Source: Jiangellaceae bacterium
GTDB lineage: Bacteria > Actinomycetota > Actinomycetes > Jiangellales > Jiangellaceae
Assembly: GCA_030146385.1 (NCBI GenBank)
Contig: JASLBX010000284.1
Span: 1-21,106, forward strand
Direction: 5' to 3'
DNA: 21,106 bases
The notes below the pieces were generated by a model that saw only the letters and a list, made by a program, of their open reading frames with translations, was not told the origin of the DNA and did not search any database. Below, in pieces: positions 20,574 through 21,106 of the stretch (within the stretch, counting starts at the first letter, position 1; each line of letters starts with the position of its first letter). The translations under genes and the position numbers were made by a program.

Positions 20574-21106
20574 CTGCTGCTTCAGCTGGCCAAGCGGACG
20601 CTCGTGTTCGGGCTCAGCCTGCTGCTGGCCTCGATCGTGGTGTTCGCCTTCATGGTCGTGCTGCCTGGCGACCCGGCCCGGGTGGCACTCGGCGTTCAGG
20701 CCACTGAAGAGGCGCTACAGGCCACCCGGGCCGAGTTCGGCCTGGACCGCCCGCTCCCCGTCCAGTACGCCGACTGGGCCGGCGGGCTGCTCCAGGGCGA
20801 CTTCGGCCGGTCGTACGTCACGAGGAGCCAGATCGGGCCGCAGATCTTCGACCGGCTACAAGTCACCGCCTGGCTCGTCATTTCCGGGATGCTCGTCGCG
20901 CTGGTCGTCGCGCTGCCGCTCGGCATCCTGTCCGCCGTCCGGCACCGCAAGCTCAGCGGCATGCTGCTCTCCGGTGCGGCACAGGTAGGGATGGCGGTTC
21001 CGAGCTTCCTGGCCGGCATCCTGCTCGTCACAGTTGTGGCCGTCCAGTTCGGTTGGCTGCCCTCGGGCGGGTGGACGGTGCCGCAGGACGATCCCGTGCA
21101 GTTCCT
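20574..21106 (+). CDS. DppB-type ABC transporter permease, N-terminal part (runs off window)
   Basis: The frame encodes LLQLAKRTLVFGLSLLLASIV, then VFAFMVVLPGDPARVALG, and continues with FGLDRPLPVQYADWAGGLLQGDFGRSY and QVTAWLVISGMLVALVVALPLGILSAV. This is a standard binding-protein-dependent permease of the peptide/nickel class, with its first transmembrane helix and the usual DFGRS region. It completes the import system with the upstream lipoprotein. The start is uncertain: after an in-frame TGA (20565-20567) there is no ATG, GTG or TTG before the first helix. The CTG at 20574, nine bases after GGGAGG (20559-20564), gives the expected N-terminus. The first GTG (20604) has no good site and would shorten the N-terminus by ten residues. 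The gene is cut by the window end. Confidence 0.85.
   Translation, partial: MLLQLAKRTLVFGLSLLLASIVVFAFMVVLPGDPARVALGVQATEEALQATRAEFGLDRPLPVQYADWAGGLLQGDFGRSYVTRSQIGPQIFDRLQVTAWLVISGMLVALVVALPLGILSAVRHRKLSGMLLSGAAQVGMAVPSFLAGILLVTVVAVQFGWLPSGGWTVPQDDPVQF

Noticed and set aside
20533..20988. ATG-initiated open frame after the second palindrome as the permease start
   Set aside because: It is in a different frame from the permease and has no transporter features.

Overview
The window is high-GC DNA from an actinomycete-type genome (Actinomycetota). The evidence is strong G/C at third codon positions, frequent GTG starts, a BTAD/AfsR-type regulator, PucR- and FadR-type regulators, a DrrAB-type exporter and proteins of mycothiol-associated families. 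I cannot name the genus. There are no rRNA or tRNA genes, no CRISPR array and no recognisable transposase.

Layout. (1) 1-2950: the 3' part of an ECF sigma factor gene converges on an EamA exporter + OsmC operon. That operon is divergent from a TetR gene, across a clear paired operator. (2) 3049-5388: a small VOC-fold gene is divergent from a DrrA/DrrB-type two-gene ABC exporter. (3) 5372-8620: a large AfsR/SARP-type regulator, convergent with the exporter, is cut in two by one in-frame TAA. (4) 8723-13473: an apparent minus-strand operon in the order CoA-acylating (methyl)malonate-semialdehyde dehydrogenase, class III aminotransferase, DinB-fold protein, PIG-L deacetylase-like protein, GNAT. 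The GNAT gene is frame-broken. A PucR regulator (13629-15302) is transcribed divergently. (5) 15495-17730: a secreted, apparently membrane-anchored P1-family N-terminal-nucleophile peptidase lies behind a FadR-type GntR regulator. (6) 17863-21106: divergent from the GntR gene, a tartrate/isopropylmalate-type dehydrogenase, a family 5 solute-binding lipoprotein and the start of a DppB-type permease.

How the parts fit. The PucR-divided locus looks like the end of a beta-amino-acid pathway: beta-alanine or beta-aminoisobutyrate is transaminated to a semialdehyde and then oxidised to acetyl-CoA or propionyl-CoA. The GntR-divided locus looks like uptake and oxidation of a hydroxy-acid or peptide-like substrate, and a FadR-like palindrome sits directly before the dehydrogenase gene. 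The TetR locus looks like inducible export plus peroxide/thiol defence.

The most unusual material is between the genes. Two copies of a 49-bp palindrome with the same 19-11-19 architecture lie 11.8 kb apart. A cluster of GGTCACCTGATC repeats fills the gap between the PucR and peptidase genes. A composite nested inverted repeat lies between the TetR and VOC genes. The first 49-bp palindrome lies between the two damaged genes (regulator and GNAT). The second lies just upstream of a permease that has no ordinary start codon at its expected N-terminus. No intergenic stretch exceeds 200 bases.
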